From: Bremerella cremea
Lineage (GTDB): Bacteria > Planctomycetota > Planctomycetia > Pirellulales > Pirellulaceae
Assembly (NCBI RefSeq): GCF_003335505.1
Contig: NZ_QPEX01000010.1
Span: forward strand, 930,001-994,000
Direction: 5' to 3'
Length of the DNA: 64,000 bases
Positions 27,382-36,827 of the stretch are shown piece by piece (position 1 is the stretch's first letter; every line of letters starts with the position of its first letter). The translations under genes were made by a program, and so were the position numbers. The notes beneath the pieces were generated by a model, which saw nothing but the letters and a program-made list of their open reading frames with translations, did not search any database and had not been told where the DNA came from.

Positions 27382-27443
27382 CCGGTTCTGTTTGCACATG
27401 CTGCCGATAGATTCTTTCTCATTTGCTTTTTACCGGTAACACC

Positions 27444-28823
27444 ATGGCTTCTCTTGAATTTCGTCACCCTGCGTTTCGTGGCCACATTGGGGTCGCCCAA
27501 TGCGAAATTACGCCCCCAGTCGGAATCTACTCGCGTTGTTGGGGTGCGGCGACTCACGACACCGCTGCGTCAATTCACCGCCCTTTAACGCTGACCGCGA
27601 TGACCATCGCGACCGATGAGCATCCTTCGCCTTTGGTGCTGATCTGCGGGGATCTGAGTTTCTGGAAAACGCCTGAGGCGATGGCCGGCTTCCATGAGCG
27701 GTTCCTTAGCAAACTGGGACTCCCCCGCGAGAATATTATCTTCGCCCTTTCTCACTCGCATGCGACCCCACCTCTGATGCTCACCGACGAACCGCTTCCC
27801 GGTGGTGACTTGCTGCAAGCTTGGATGGAATCGTTGCCTCCGAAGATCGTCGAGACCGTTCGCGCTGCCGAGAAGAACAGCTGCCCGGCGACGCTCGAAT
27901 GGGAAACGGGGCGCTGCACGCTTGCCAAGCCCCGTGATCTGCCCGATCCCGATCCAACACAAGATCGCTATCTGTGCGGCTACACGCCCGACAAGGATGC
28001 CGACGACACGTTACTGGTTGGCCGGATGGTCGACCTTCACGGAAACATGAAGGCGACGATCGTCAACTATGCCTGCCATCCTACCACCCTGGCTTGGGCA
28101 AACACCGCGATCTCGCCCGACTATATCGGTGCCACGCGGGAACTAGTCGAACGCGAGACCGGGGCGCCCATGCTGTTTCTTCTTGGAGCTTGCGGCGAAC
28201 TGGCGCCCCGTAATCAATACACCGGCGACACTTCCATTCCTGACGCACATGGTTGGCAATTGGGACACGCGGTGCTTTCGACCTTAGCTGGCATGGAGCC
28301 CGCTGGAACCACGCTGAAATTTGCTCAGGTTGTCGAATCGGGTGCGCCATTGGCGGCCTGGGAGCATGTGCCGCAGCAGGCTTCGTCCCATCTACAGGCT
28401 CGCCTAACCACCGTGGAAATCCCGATAAAAGCTTGGCCCAGCTCCGCTCAGATTCAAGAAGCGTACGAGGCATCGAACGACCGCTATCAAAAAGAACGCT
28501 TGCGTCGACGGCTGGGAATTCGTTTGGCACTCGGCGATGGCACGGTCTATCCGCTTCCGCTTTCCACCTTGCAGATTGGCGATGCGATCTTCGTTGGCAG
28601 TCTCGGAGAAGCGTATTCCATTTTCCAAAAAGAGTTGCGTGCCGAGTTTCCTACTCAGGCGGTGATTTGCATGAACCTGATTAATGGTTCGCTGGGGTAT
28701 CTCCCGCCCCAAGAACTGTATGACCTCGAAATTTATCCTGTCTGGCAGACACCGTTCGATCGTGGCTGCCTAGAGCAAACCCTTTCAGCGGCAAGGCAAA
28801 CCATCCATGAACTTCTCTCCTAA
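27444..28823 (+). CDS. Neutral ceramidase-like hydrolase (hypothetical substrate)
   Basis: The sequence resembles the N-terminal catalytic domain of the neutral/alkaline non-lysosomal ceramidase family: [39 protein letters not shown] (candidate metal His), [15 protein letters not shown] (candidate metal His), and [17 protein letters not shown]. It has no signal peptide and lacks the C-terminal domain, so it is probably cytoplasmic and not a true ceramidase. Planctomycetes have many such genes in sugar operons. It may hydrolyse an amide or ester linked to the operon's sugar acid. The TTG at 27423 would add 7 residues; ATG 27444 is preferred. Overlaps the next gene by 17 nt. Confidence 0.7.
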   Translation: MASLEFRHPAFRGHIGVAQCEITPPVGIYSRCWGAATHDTAASIHRPLTLTAMTIATDEHPSPLVLICGDLSFWKTPEAMAGFHERFLSKLGLPRENIIFALSHSHATPPLMLTDEPLPGGDLLQAWMESLPPKIVETVRAAEKNSCPATLEWETGRCTLAKPRDLPDPDPTQDRYLCGYTPDKDADDTLLVGRMVDLHGNMKATIVNYACHPTTLAWANTAISPDYIGATRELVERETGAPMLFLLGACGELAPRNQYTGDTSIPDAHGWQLGHAVLSTLAGMEPAGTTLKFAQVVESGAPLAAWEHVPQQASSHLQARLTTVEIPIKAWPSSAQIQEAYEASNDRYQKERLRRRLGIRLALGDGTVYPLPLSTLQIGDAIFVGSLGEAYSIFQKELRAEFPTQAVICMNLINGSLGYLPPQELYDLEIYPVWQTPFDRGCLEQTLSAARQTIHELLS

Positions 28824-29727
28824 CAAGTCGCTCTATGGTGTTTTGCCGGTATTGCATACGCCTTTTCGAGAAGATGGAGCAATCGACCAGGCTACGCTCG
28901 CGCGAGAGATTGACTGGGCGTTTCAAACGGGTGCTCACGGGGTTGTCATGGCAATGGTCAGCGAGGTAGGGCGTTTGCCTCAACCGATGCGGCACCAACT
29001 TGCGGAACTCATTTGCAACTCGGCCCAAGGTCGCGGATTTAGCGTGATAAGCGTCGGCGCCGAGAGCACCTTAGAGGCGTGTTCACTCGCCGAACACGCG
29101 CAACAAGCCGGGGCATCAGCCGTAATGGCAATCCCACCAGTCGCGTCGCGGTTAGGCTCTGGGGCGATACGTGCTTATTTTGCCGCGATTGCTCAGAGCA
29201 TCGATCTTCCTTTGGTGGTTCAAGATGCTTCCGGATATGTCGGAGCAGAGATATCTCTCGACGTTTATCTCGACCTGCTGGAACAATTTGGCCCCGAACG
29301 AATCTTCTTCAAGCCGGAAGCACATCCCTTGGGCCCCAATTTATCTCGCCTCCGAGACGCCACCCAAGGCCAGGCCCGCATCTTTGAGGGCTCTGGTGGA
29401 ATTAACCTCGTCGATTGTTATCGTCGCGGAATTCAAGGAACGATGCCAGGAACCGATCTGCTGGATGCCGTCATCGCCCTTTGGCAGGCCCTTGAAGCGA
29501 AGAATGAAGAACGTGCCTACGAAATATCGCTCCCGCTTGGGGCTTTGGTCGCGTTGCAATTGTCCGCTGGGCTGGATGGCTTTCTGGCGATTGAAAAGTA
29601 CTTGATGAAAAAACGGGGGCTGTTCCCCAACACGCTACAGAGGCAGCCGGTCGCTTGGGAACTCGACGCAGAGACTCAAGCCGAGGTGGATCGACTTTTC
29701 CTGCGGTTAGCGAAGGTATTACGCTGA
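28807..29727 (+). CDS. DHDPS/NAL-family lyase or aldolase
   Basis: A TIM-barrel class I aldolase of the DapA/NanA/KDG-aldolase family. Visible are [18 protein letters not shown] at the N-terminus, the active-site Tyr/Gly region (QDASGYVG), and the Schiff-base Lys in [10 protein letters not shown]. In this operon the natural role would be processing of the 2-keto-3-deoxy sugar acid made by the upstream dehydratase, by cleavage to pyruvate plus an aldehyde or by dehydration. Length 306 is normal. It overlaps the upstream gene, with AAGG ahead of its ATG. Confidence 0.85.
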   Translation: MNFSPNKSLYGVLPVLHTPFREDGAIDQATLAREIDWAFQTGAHGVVMAMVSEVGRLPQPMRHQLAELICNSAQGRGFSVISVGAESTLEACSLAEHAQQAGASAVMAIPPVASRLGSGAIRAYFAAIAQSIDLPLVVQDASGYVGAEISLDVYLDLLEQFGPERIFFKPEAHPLGPNLSRLRDATQGQARIFEGSGGINLVDCYRRGIQGTMPGTDLLDAVIALWQALEAKNEERAYEISLPLGALVALQLSAGLDGFLAIEKYLMKKRGLFPNTLQRQPVAWELDAETQAEVDRLFLRLAKVLR

Positions 29728-29848
29728 GGCTTCCGAGAATCGAAATCGCTCGACGCCCCCCTGCAGCACACCATGCGTTGGCGCACCCTTAAGCCAATTG
29801 TGGATTGCCGCCAGAGAAAGTTACGCTCAACACAGAGGAATTCGCTTG

Positions 29849-31234
29849 ATGTCTGATCGAGAAGACCTGCAAGCCGAAACATCGGCCCCGACGATCGATA
29901 CCCTGCCGCCGACGAATATTCGCTTTCTAGCGATCCTCTGGCTGACGACCGCCGCATCCCTCGCCTATTTAACCCGCAATGCCATTGGTATCGCCGAAAG
30001 CCGTATCCGCGGCGACCTTGATATTTCGCTGAATGAATCTGGCTACATTCTAGGAGCGTTCTTTTGGACGTACGCGATCTTCCAGGTTCCCACCGGTTCG
30101 TTTTCCCATAATTTCGGGACAAGAATTGCTTTGACCTTGTTTGCGATCGGTTGGTCTGCGGCTACGTTCGCGACCGCCGTTTCCCCTGGTTTTTGGCTAT
30201 TGATTTCTGCTCAGCTATTAATGGGCATTGCCCAAGCAGGCATTTTCCCGGCTTCGACCAACTCCGTAAATTACTGGACTCCGATGGCCAATCGATCGTT
30301 GGCTTGCGGAATGCTGGCGGTGGGCATGCAGGTCGGAGCCATCGTTGCCTCGGTCCTGACAGGCGAGCTACTTGAAGCGATCGATTGGCGGTGGGTTTTC
30401 GTACTCTTTGCTTTGCCAGGGTTTCTTTGGGCGGCGGCATTCTATTTTCGATTTCGCGATCGCCCGGAACTTGATCCGCGAACCAACGCTGCCGAACGTT
30501 CGCTCATCCGTGCAGGCCGCCCTTCAGAGCAAACACACAACGCCGACCATGAAACGGGCCCAACGGACTGGAAAGCCATGCTTCGCCATCCCGGTATCTG
30601 GTTGATCTATGGACAGCAAATCTGCCGTGCGGCTGGCTACATGTTTTTTGCAAGTTGGTTTCCCACGTTCCTGCAAGAGACACGCGGCGTCTCCATCAAA
30701 GAGTCTGGCTATATGCAAGGGCTGGTGCTCGCCGGAGCACTTACCGGATGCCTTCTCGGCGGGCTGCTTACCGATTGGATTTGGCGGCGCAGTGGCAACC
30801 TTTGGCTGAGCCGTAGCGGAATGGGTGCGTTTTCCCTTGGTACTTGCGGCCTATTGATTTTAGGAAGCTGGCTCGTAGAAGACGTTTATCTGGCGATCGG
30901 CCTTCTCACTGCAGGCGTCTTGTTTGCTTCGCTGGCCGGGCCTGCGACCTTTACTTCGGTCATTGATATTAGCGGCTCGCGCGTAGCTCAGGTTTTAGGG
31001 GCGGTTAATATGGTTGGTAACTTTGCCGCCGCTCTTTGCCCCATTGTTATCGGGCAGATCTTTCAGCGGACCGATAATTGGAACTTGGTCCTCGCTTTGT
31101 TTGCTGCTATTTACCTGCTGGGGGCGGTCTGCTGGCTCTTCTTCAATCCGCGACGGGTTATCTTCACACGCCCAAACGAGCCCTTGGCGGCAGAGTCTGT
31201 CTCAGCAGTCCCGGCGATTTCAACGGAAGAATAA
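29849..31234 (+). CDS. MFS anion:cation symporter (sugar-acid permease-like)
   Basis: About 12 hydrophobic segments. N-terminal signatures LAYLTRNAIGIAESRIRGDL and SGYILGAFFWTYAIFQVPTG, and GIAQAGIFPASTNSVNYWTP, are typical of the ACS family that includes galactonate, glucarate and hexuronate transporters. It lies last in the operon and would import the substrate. The start at 29849 has AGAGGAA eight nt upstream; the earlier in-frame start at 29798 has none. Central loop about residues 215-240 is hydrophilic. Confidence 0.87.
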   Translation: MSDREDLQAETSAPTIDTLPPTNIRFLAILWLTTAASLAYLTRNAIGIAESRIRGDLDISLNESGYILGAFFWTYAIFQVPTGSFSHNFGTRIALTLFAIGWSAATFATAVSPGFWLLISAQLLMGIAQAGIFPASTNSVNYWTPMANRSLACGMLAVGMQVGAIVASVLTGELLEAIDWRWVFVLFALPGFLWAAAFYFRFRDRPELDPRTNAAERSLIRAGRPSEQTHNADHETGPTDWKAMLRHPGIWLIYGQQICRAAGYMFFASWFPTFLQETRGVSIKESGYMQGLVLAGALTGCLLGGLLTDWIWRRSGNLWLSRSGMGAFSLGTCGLLILGSWLVEDVYLAIGLLTAGVLFASLAGPATFTSVIDISGSRVAQVLGAVNMVGNFAAALCPIVIGQIFQRTDNWNLVLALFAAIYLLGAVCWLFFNPRRVIFTRPNEPLAAESVSAVPAISTEE

Positions 31235-31293
31235 GGGCACATGTAACTGACAATGGGACATTGGCATACGTCCTCCACAGGAGTAGTAGGCAC

Positions 31294-31827
31294 TTACGGT
31301 ACGTTCGGTTTTTGCGGAGGCAGGGATATCGGCATCGAGATCACCAACCCAGCAGTGCGATCGTTGGTATCTTTCCGATTTCGCACATGGCACTTCAAAC
31401 ATTGAGAAGCCAAGCGAATCGGACCAGCAAACCGATAGGTCTCTTTTTCGACCCCATCCCAGTAAGGTTTACGGCTTGCAAGAGCTTTGACGGCTTCCTT
31501 TTCAAACGCTCCTTCTGGTTGGTGATCGACATTCACCACGTCCGTTTCAACAACTAACCATTTCAGACGAACCTGATGACGTTCTTCCAGAGAATGAAAC
31601 ACATCCTCAAAGGAAGCCGATGGGATCACGCGAGATTCATCTTCCAGAAAAAAATCACGATGCACCACTTGCAAAGCACCATGAATGGTTTCGTGCAACA
31701 GCACCGCTCTCGAACGGGCTTCAGCTAATGACGTTGGAGCGGTAACTTCAGGTGGATCTGCCATCCCCCACGACGTGGTCAAGAGAAGCAGCACGCAACT
31801 AATGGTCCCCTGAAAATACCTGGGCAT
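31294..31827 (-). CDS. DUF3365 (Tll0287-like) exported haem-binding protein
   Basis: A signal peptide (RYFQGTISCVLLLLTTSWGMA) is followed by a helical domain and a C-terminal CLKCH haem c motif in RLASQCLKCHVRNRKDTND, with EAVKALASRKPYWDGVEKETYRFAGPIRLA before it. This arrangement matches DUF3365/Tll0287-like sensors, where one c-type haem is bound by a PAS-like fold. Typical members read PLV...CLxCH...GDxxGA. It is a free-standing domain with no attached kinase. Start at 31827 places the signal at the N-terminus. Convergent with the MFS gene; upstream is the DUF1592 gene on the opposite strand. Confidence 0.72.
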   Translation of the reverse strand: MPRYFQGTISCVLLLLTTSWGMADPPEVTAPTSLAEARSRAVLLHETIHGALQVVHRDFFLEDESRVIPSASFEDVFHSLEERHQVRLKWLVVETDVVNVDHQPEGAFEKEAVKALASRKPYWDGVEKETYRFAGPIRLASQCLKCHVRNRKDTNDRTAGLVISMPISLPPQKPNVP

Positions 31828-32149
31828 AGTCTCTTTCGTTATAAAAGGGTGTGGGGTGTTCGATGCCCGAACAGCGTCCCGATTGAATCCAAAATTCGCA
31901 GGCTGAACGTTTGGTCCAGTTTCGCTCAGTTGAACAGGCACCAAGAACTTCTGCTTGATTTTTCGCTCGGGCAGCGAGTTAAATTGACATTCGGCGATCG
32001 ATGACGCTAAAGCAATCGGTTCAGGCCTCTTGAAACCGATTGTAAGTGGCCAAGCTTTGCTCAGCCAGAAATATTACGAGATACGACGCTGGTTTTGTTA
32101 TAGTGAATCTAGCCGCTACTCGATCCCACCTCCTAAAATTGCCTGCCCA

Positions 32150-34846
32150 ATGCGTATTCGCCAAACTCTTGCCTCTCTTACTACGGTGTGTCTGCTTGCC
32201 TCGCTGGCGATCGGGCAAACTCCGGAAAGCCTCGAAAATCAGCCGACGCCAGTACCAACCAAAATTCTCACGCTAGAGAATCTGAAAGAAACAGGCCGGT
32301 TACAGTCTCGGCTCCGCGATTTCACCCCTTCGCCGCTCGGCAAAGAACCGCCGCAGCCCAAACTGGCTGAATTCAACGCAAGCATTAAGCCTGTGTTGCT
32401 GCAGGCTTGTGTCGACTGTCACGGTCCTGATACCGAGGAAGGCAATATCCGGATCGATACGCTAGATCCCAATTTACTGCATGGCAAAGACGTAGCGTGG
32501 TGGTTGGAAGTTCTCGCGGCGCTAAGCAAGGGCGAGATGCCCCCACCAGATGAAGGTGATCTTTCTGACCAAGACCGGGCCGCGATTGTCGAGTGGCTGA
32601 CTTCGGAAATTCAGGTCGCCTCTGCCGTTCGCCGGGCCGAAGAAGGTCACTCGTCGTTTCGCCGGATGACCCGTTACGAGTACAACTATGCACTTCAAGA
32701 TCTCTTGGGGCTGCCGTACAACTTCGCTCGCGACTTACCGCCAGACGCTTCTTCCGAGGATGGCTTTCAGAACAGTTCCGAAACGCTCACGATGTCGGCG
32801 ATTCAGTTTTCTGCCTACCGCCAGTTGAGCCACGATGCCTTGCAACATGCGATCGTTCGGGGCGAGATGCCCCACCCGATTTACTGGGATATTTCGATGA
32901 AGGATGCCGCAGCGATTGACTTCCAGAAAAAGGATGCACAAATCGCAAACATCAAAAAAGAACTCAAGGATGATCCAGAGACCTTAAAAAAACGGTTGAA
33001 GAACGCCCAGGCCACACCGCGCGATACCTATTATCTTGATTTGGCCAACGGGCACACGGCCAGTGAAGAGTGGGCTTACTACAACGCTAGATATGCTCGT
33101 AAGCCCATCGCACAACCAGTCGATGCCCCCACGGGCCAGCCAGAAGTTGTCGCCGTGATCCCTCCGCAGAAAAGGCTGATCCTCGAACTGGGGGACACCA
33201 TTCCTGAAGAAGGAATGCTGCGTGTACGGGTACGAGCTGCCAGAGCTTCCCTCGACAACCCGCGTCTGCCTAGCCTGAGCCTTGAATTCGGTTGGCAGGC
33301 CAGTAACGATTCATACGCCGCTGTACGAGTTGGCGGCCCCGATAAGGTTATCGACGCCGTTCCCGACAGCCCGCAATTCTACGAATGGCGAGTGCCTCTT
33401 AGCGAGATTCAGCCCCGCAACTCGGTGCGTCATATTAACAAGCTAGGAGATCTCCCCAGTCCTTCCGAGTTTATCAAACTGGTCAACAGCTCGGTTTCTC
33501 CAGCCGACGTGCAGATCGATCATGTTACTGTCGCCGCAGGCATTTACGAGCAATGGCCGCCAGCATCGCATACACGCATCTTCATCGAAAGCGTGAATCA
33601 AACCGATGAAACCAACTACGCTCGCGAGATCTTATCCTCTTTCATGTCGCGTGCGTGGCGACGGCCCGTGACCGAGGCAGAAGTTGCCCAGAAGATTAAA
33701 CTCTTCACCACCATCCGTCCTCAATGCACCGACTTCGAGGAGGCGATGACGGAAGTCTTGGCGGCCGTTCTTTCTTCGCCACAATTCCTTTACCTTTCGC
33801 ACTCGAACACCGATGCCACCGTCCCCGAGAACGTTATCGCCAACGAGCGTCTAGCAACCCGTCTTTCGATTTTTCTCTGGTGCAGTATTCCAGATCAGGA
33901 ACTCTTAACCCTGGCCGCGCAAGGGAAGCTAAGTGATCCCACCATCTTGAACGCTCAGGTCGATCGCATGCTGGCCGATCCACGTTCACGTCGTTTTTCC
34001 GAGCACTTCGTCCGCCAATGGTTGGGGCTGCAACTGCTCGACTACCTAAACGTCGATCGGAAGACCTATCCGCAGTTCGATCCCGCGCTGAAAGAAGCAA
34101 TGCTTGAAGAACCAGTCGCGTTTTTTGACGAAGTGCTGCGAAATAACGAAAGCGTACTCGATTTTATTCATGCCGATTACACCGTTGCCAACGAGCGTCT
34201 CGCCATGCATTACGGTATCAAAGATGTTCATGGAAATACGTTTCGCCGCGTGAATCTTCAGCCACAGCATCAACGTGGCGGGCTGCTGACGCAAGCTGGC
34301 TTGCTGGCAATGAACTCGGATGGCAAGGATTCTCACCCGTTGAAACGGGGCATCTGGGTACTCAAGAGCCTGCTGAATGATCCCCCTCCCCCGCCTCCTG
34401 CGGCGGTACCGATCATTGATCTGGCCGACCCCGAGATCGCCAAAATGACGCTGAAGCAACGTATCGAGAACCACCGCAACCAAGCAGCGTGCAAATCTTG
34501 CCATGCCAAGATCGACCCATGGGGAATCGCTTTCGAAAACTTCGATGCCATCGGTCGCTGGCGTACCGAAGTCGGCGGACAACCGGTCGATGCGTCGAGC
34601 ATGCTTTCCAACAACCAAGAGCTAGACGGCGTGGAAGGGCTGAAGCGCTATCTGCTGGAAGAACGCCAAGATCAATTCACCCAGGCAGTCGTCCACAAAC
34701 TAACGAGCTATGCGTTAGGCAGACATTTGAATTTTGGCGACCGAGCCAGCGTCGACGATATAACGGCGAAACTTCGCCAGCAAGGCGATGGCCTGGCAAC
34801 CGCCATCAAGCTGATTGTCGCCAGCGATCTATTTCAGTCGGAGTAA
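32150..34846 (+). CDS. DUF1587/1592/1588/1585 haem-binding protein (first copy)
   Basis: An exported multidomain protein typical of planctomycetes. Signal peptide (LASLTTVCLLASLAIGQ), then a cytochrome-like domain with CVDCHGPDTEEGNIRIDTL; DUF1587 (RRMTRYEYNYALQDLLGLP); DUF1595/1592 (FMSRAWRRPVTEAEV, ERLATRLSIFLWCSIPDQELL); DUF1588 with a second CxxCH (CKSCHAKIDPWGIAFENFD); and DUF1585 (LTSYALGRHLNFGDR). Function is unknown; the haem motifs suggest electron transfer outside the cytoplasm. The frame opens at 32030 but the ATG at 32150 gives a proper signal. Pairs with the DUF1552 gene downstream. Confidence 0.88.
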   Translation: MRIRQTLASLTTVCLLASLAIGQTPESLENQPTPVPTKILTLENLKETGRLQSRLRDFTPSPLGKEPPQPKLAEFNASIKPVLLQACVDCHGPDTEEGNIRIDTLDPNLLHGKDVAWWLEVLAALSKGEMPPPDEGDLSDQDRAAIVEWLTSEIQVASAVRRAEEGHSSFRRMTRYEYNYALQDLLGLPYNFARDLPPDASSEDGFQNSSETLTMSAIQFSAYRQLSHDALQHAIVRGEMPHPIYWDISMKDAAAIDFQKKDAQIANIKKELKDDPETLKKRLKNAQATPRDTYYLDLANGHTASEEWAYYNARYARKPIAQPVDAPTGQPEVVAVIPPQKRLILELGDTIPEEGMLRVRVRAARASLDNPRLPSLSLEFGWQASNDSYAAVRVGGPDKVIDAVPDSPQFYEWRVPLSEIQPRNSVRHINKLGDLPSPSEFIKLVNSSVSPADVQIDHVTVAAGIYEQWPPASHTRIFIESVNQTDETNYAREILSSFMSRAWRRPVTEAEVAQKIKLFTTIRPQCTDFEEAMTEVLAAVLSSPQFLYLSHSNTDATVPENVIANERLATRLSIFLWCSIPDQELLTLAAQGKLSDPTILNAQVDRMLADPRSRRFSEHFVRQWLGLQLLDYLNVDRKTYPQFDPALKEAMLEEPVAFFDEVLRNNESVLDFIHADYTVANERLAMHYGIKDVHGNTFRRVNLQPQHQRGGLLTQAGLLAMNSDGKDSHPLKRGIWVLKSLLNDPPPPPPAAVPIIDLADPEIAKMTLKQRIENHRNQAACKSCHAKIDPWGIAFENFDAIGRWRTEVGGQPVDASSMLSNNQELDGVEGLKRYLLEERQDQFTQAVVHKLTSYALGRHLNFGDRASVDDITAKLRQQGDGLATAIKLIVASDLFQSE

Positions 34847-35057
34847 AATTTGTGTACCCTTGACGAGATATGGTAAATTGCCCCACAAGTTACCTCCTTA
34901 ATTCTCTTTCCCACCTCACCACCATCTTGCGTAGATAAGACGCCCAGTCTTATCGCTTGCCATTGGTTTTCCAGCCCCTACAAATTCCTCCATTGCCTCT
35001 GGTCGCCCCTAGCCGGAAGCAAGATACCCACCCACGGATTCGAGAAGGTAAACTGTG
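34847..35057. other. Short gap between DUF1592 and DUF1552 genes
   Basis: About 210 nt, C/T-rich, with no clear terminator. The GAGAAGG ribosome site of the next gene lies at its right edge. Confidence 0.3.
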
Positions 35058-36455
35058 ATGACTTTTAACCTCGCCTCGTTAGATCGCCGTCGTTTTCTCC
35101 GTGGAACAGGGATCGCCCTAGCACTGCCGTGGTTTGAAACCTTCTCGAGTTTGGCTTCAGCTTCGCCCGCAGGCGCCAGCCGTCAACGCTTGGCCTGCTT
35201 CTACATGCCGGACGGTGTCCCGATGCCGCTCGCCGAAGACCCTGCTCACCATGACTGGGCGTGGTTTCCTCATGGCAGCGGTAAAGACTTCAGCTTCACC
35301 AAATGCCTCGATCCGCTGGAACCACTGCGAGATGAACTTACCGTTCTATCGGGCTTCTCACACCCTGCAGCTAGAAGTATTCATGGACACTCGAATGCGG
35401 ACCAGTTCCTAACAGGGGCCTCGACGGGCGCGGCAGGCGACTATCACAATTCTATTTCGCTCGATCAAGTATTTGCCGAACAAGTTGGTGACCAAACGCG
35501 ATTCTCCTCACTGGTTCTTTCCACCGACGGAGGAACCGGAACCCCGCGTGGCGCGCACACGATGTCATTCAATCGAAGCGGGAAAGCGATTCCTGCCGAA
35601 CATCGCCCCAAGTTGATTTTCGACATGCTGTTTGTGAAGAGCGACAACGATGCCGCCAGGCGGTTGGCCCTCAGCCAAAGCGCACTCGACGACCTGCTGG
35701 CCGATGCCAAATCGTTACGGCAGAGGCTTTCGGAGCACGATCAGGCGACCTTGGACGAGTATCTTCAATCGGTGCGTGAAACAGAAATCCGTGTTGAAAA
35801 AGCCAAACGTTGGGTCAACATGCCGCTTCCCACTGTAAATGTCGATCACCTTAAGTTAGACATTACGCCAGAGGATCCTCGTGCGTTCCTGCAAACGATG
35901 TTTGAGTTGATTTATCTAGCCTTCCAAACCGATTCCACACGGGTTGCGACTTATCAGCTTGGCCGTGAAAACGCGATTGGTGTAAGCGATTATCTGGCGC
36001 GGGCCGTAGGCTTCAACTTGACCCATCAACTAACTCATAACACCAAAGAACCAGACGGCTGGAAGAACTTTGGCACCTACTGTCGCTTCCTCAGCGAAGA
36101 ATACGGACGCTTCCTGGCCAAGCTAAAAGCCACACCCGACGTCGGTGGAAGCGGTAGCATGTTAGACAATACGTTGCTTCTTTTCGGTTCGGCATCGAGT
36201 GCCTTCCACCTTTCCCGCAACTATCCCCTGATCCTGGCAGGTGGCAAGAATATGGGCTTCCGGCATGGCCAATACCTCAACTACGGCCCCGAAAAGCCTG
36301 CCGGTGGAGCTTGGCTCGGGGGTCGTGAACCATGGCAGAAAGAAGTCGACCACGAAGACGTTCCGCTGTCGAACCTGTTTGTCACCATGCTTCAACGCCT
36401 AGGCGTCGAAACCGATCGCTTTGCCGACAGCACCGGTACCGTCGCCGATGTCTAG
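35058..36455 (+). CDS. DUF1552 Tat-exported protein (first copy)
   Basis: Tat signal DRRRFLRGTGIALALPWFETF, then DUF1552 motifs: RLACFYMPDGVPM, LTVLSGFSHPAARSIHGHSN, LDQVFAEQVGDQTRFSSLVLS, MFELIYLAFQTDSTRVATYQLG and DNTLLLFGSASSAFH. DUF1552 proteins are relatives of DUF1501 and follow DUF1592 genes. Biochemical role unknown. GAGAAGG precedes the start; a GTG at 35055 directly before the ATG is an alternative. Confidence 0.87.
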   Translation: MTFNLASLDRRRFLRGTGIALALPWFETFSSLASASPAGASRQRLACFYMPDGVPMPLAEDPAHHDWAWFPHGSGKDFSFTKCLDPLEPLRDELTVLSGFSHPAARSIHGHSNADQFLTGASTGAAGDYHNSISLDQVFAEQVGDQTRFSSLVLSTDGGTGTPRGAHTMSFNRSGKAIPAEHRPKLIFDMLFVKSDNDAARRLALSQSALDDLLADAKSLRQRLSEHDQATLDEYLQSVRETEIRVEKAKRWVNMPLPTVNVDHLKLDITPEDPRAFLQTMFELIYLAFQTDSTRVATYQLGRENAIGVSDYLARAVGFNLTHQLTHNTKEPDGWKNFGTYCRFLSEEYGRFLAKLKATPDVGGSGSMLDNTLLLFGSASSAFHLSRNYPLILAGGKNMGFRHGQYLNYGPEKPAGGAWLGGREPWQKEVDHEDVPLSNLFVTMLQRLGVETDRFADSTGTVADV

Positions 36456-36827
36456 CAAGCGATTCTCAGCCAAAGCTCTTCTCGGAAGTATTCTAAATAG
36501 GGAGCTTCCCGAGAGTACTTTGCGCCGATTCTACCCTTGTTAGCAAGCAATTCCGTGCCAACAAAGGCGTGCATTCTCGCGTGTGCTTTCTCATCGTTCT
36601 ATCAACGATTCAGTGGAACGCTGCTATTTTGCGTTGCCCCTGAAACCTTTTCCAGCTAACGAACATACTTCTATAGAGCCCCCCTTAACGCTTCGTTTTC
36701 GTCTTGTGCGGAAATGAGGTAGACTGGAATTCTACTCTCGCCACCTCTCCTCCCCGGCCCTAGGCAGATTTCGAAAGCATAGACCATGACAGGTCGTTTT
36801 CCAGGTTTCCCAGAAGCCCGCCCACTC
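36456..36827. other. Intergenic region before second DUF1592 gene
   Basis: About 370 nt. A dyad TCTCGGAAG (36480-36488) / CTTCCCGAGA (36505-36514) with one bulge lies 25 nt past the DUF1552 stop. No T-run follows, so it is at best a weak terminator. The remainder should hold the promoter of the second pair; nothing else is recognised. Confidence 0.35.

Noticed and set aside
27444..28823. Genuine secreted ceramidase
   Set aside because: No signal peptide, C-terminal domain missing, and the operon concerns sugar acids.
31078..31557. 159-codon plus-strand frame overlapping MFS end and DUF3365 gene
   Set aside because: Both overlapped genes have clear domains, and this frame shows none.
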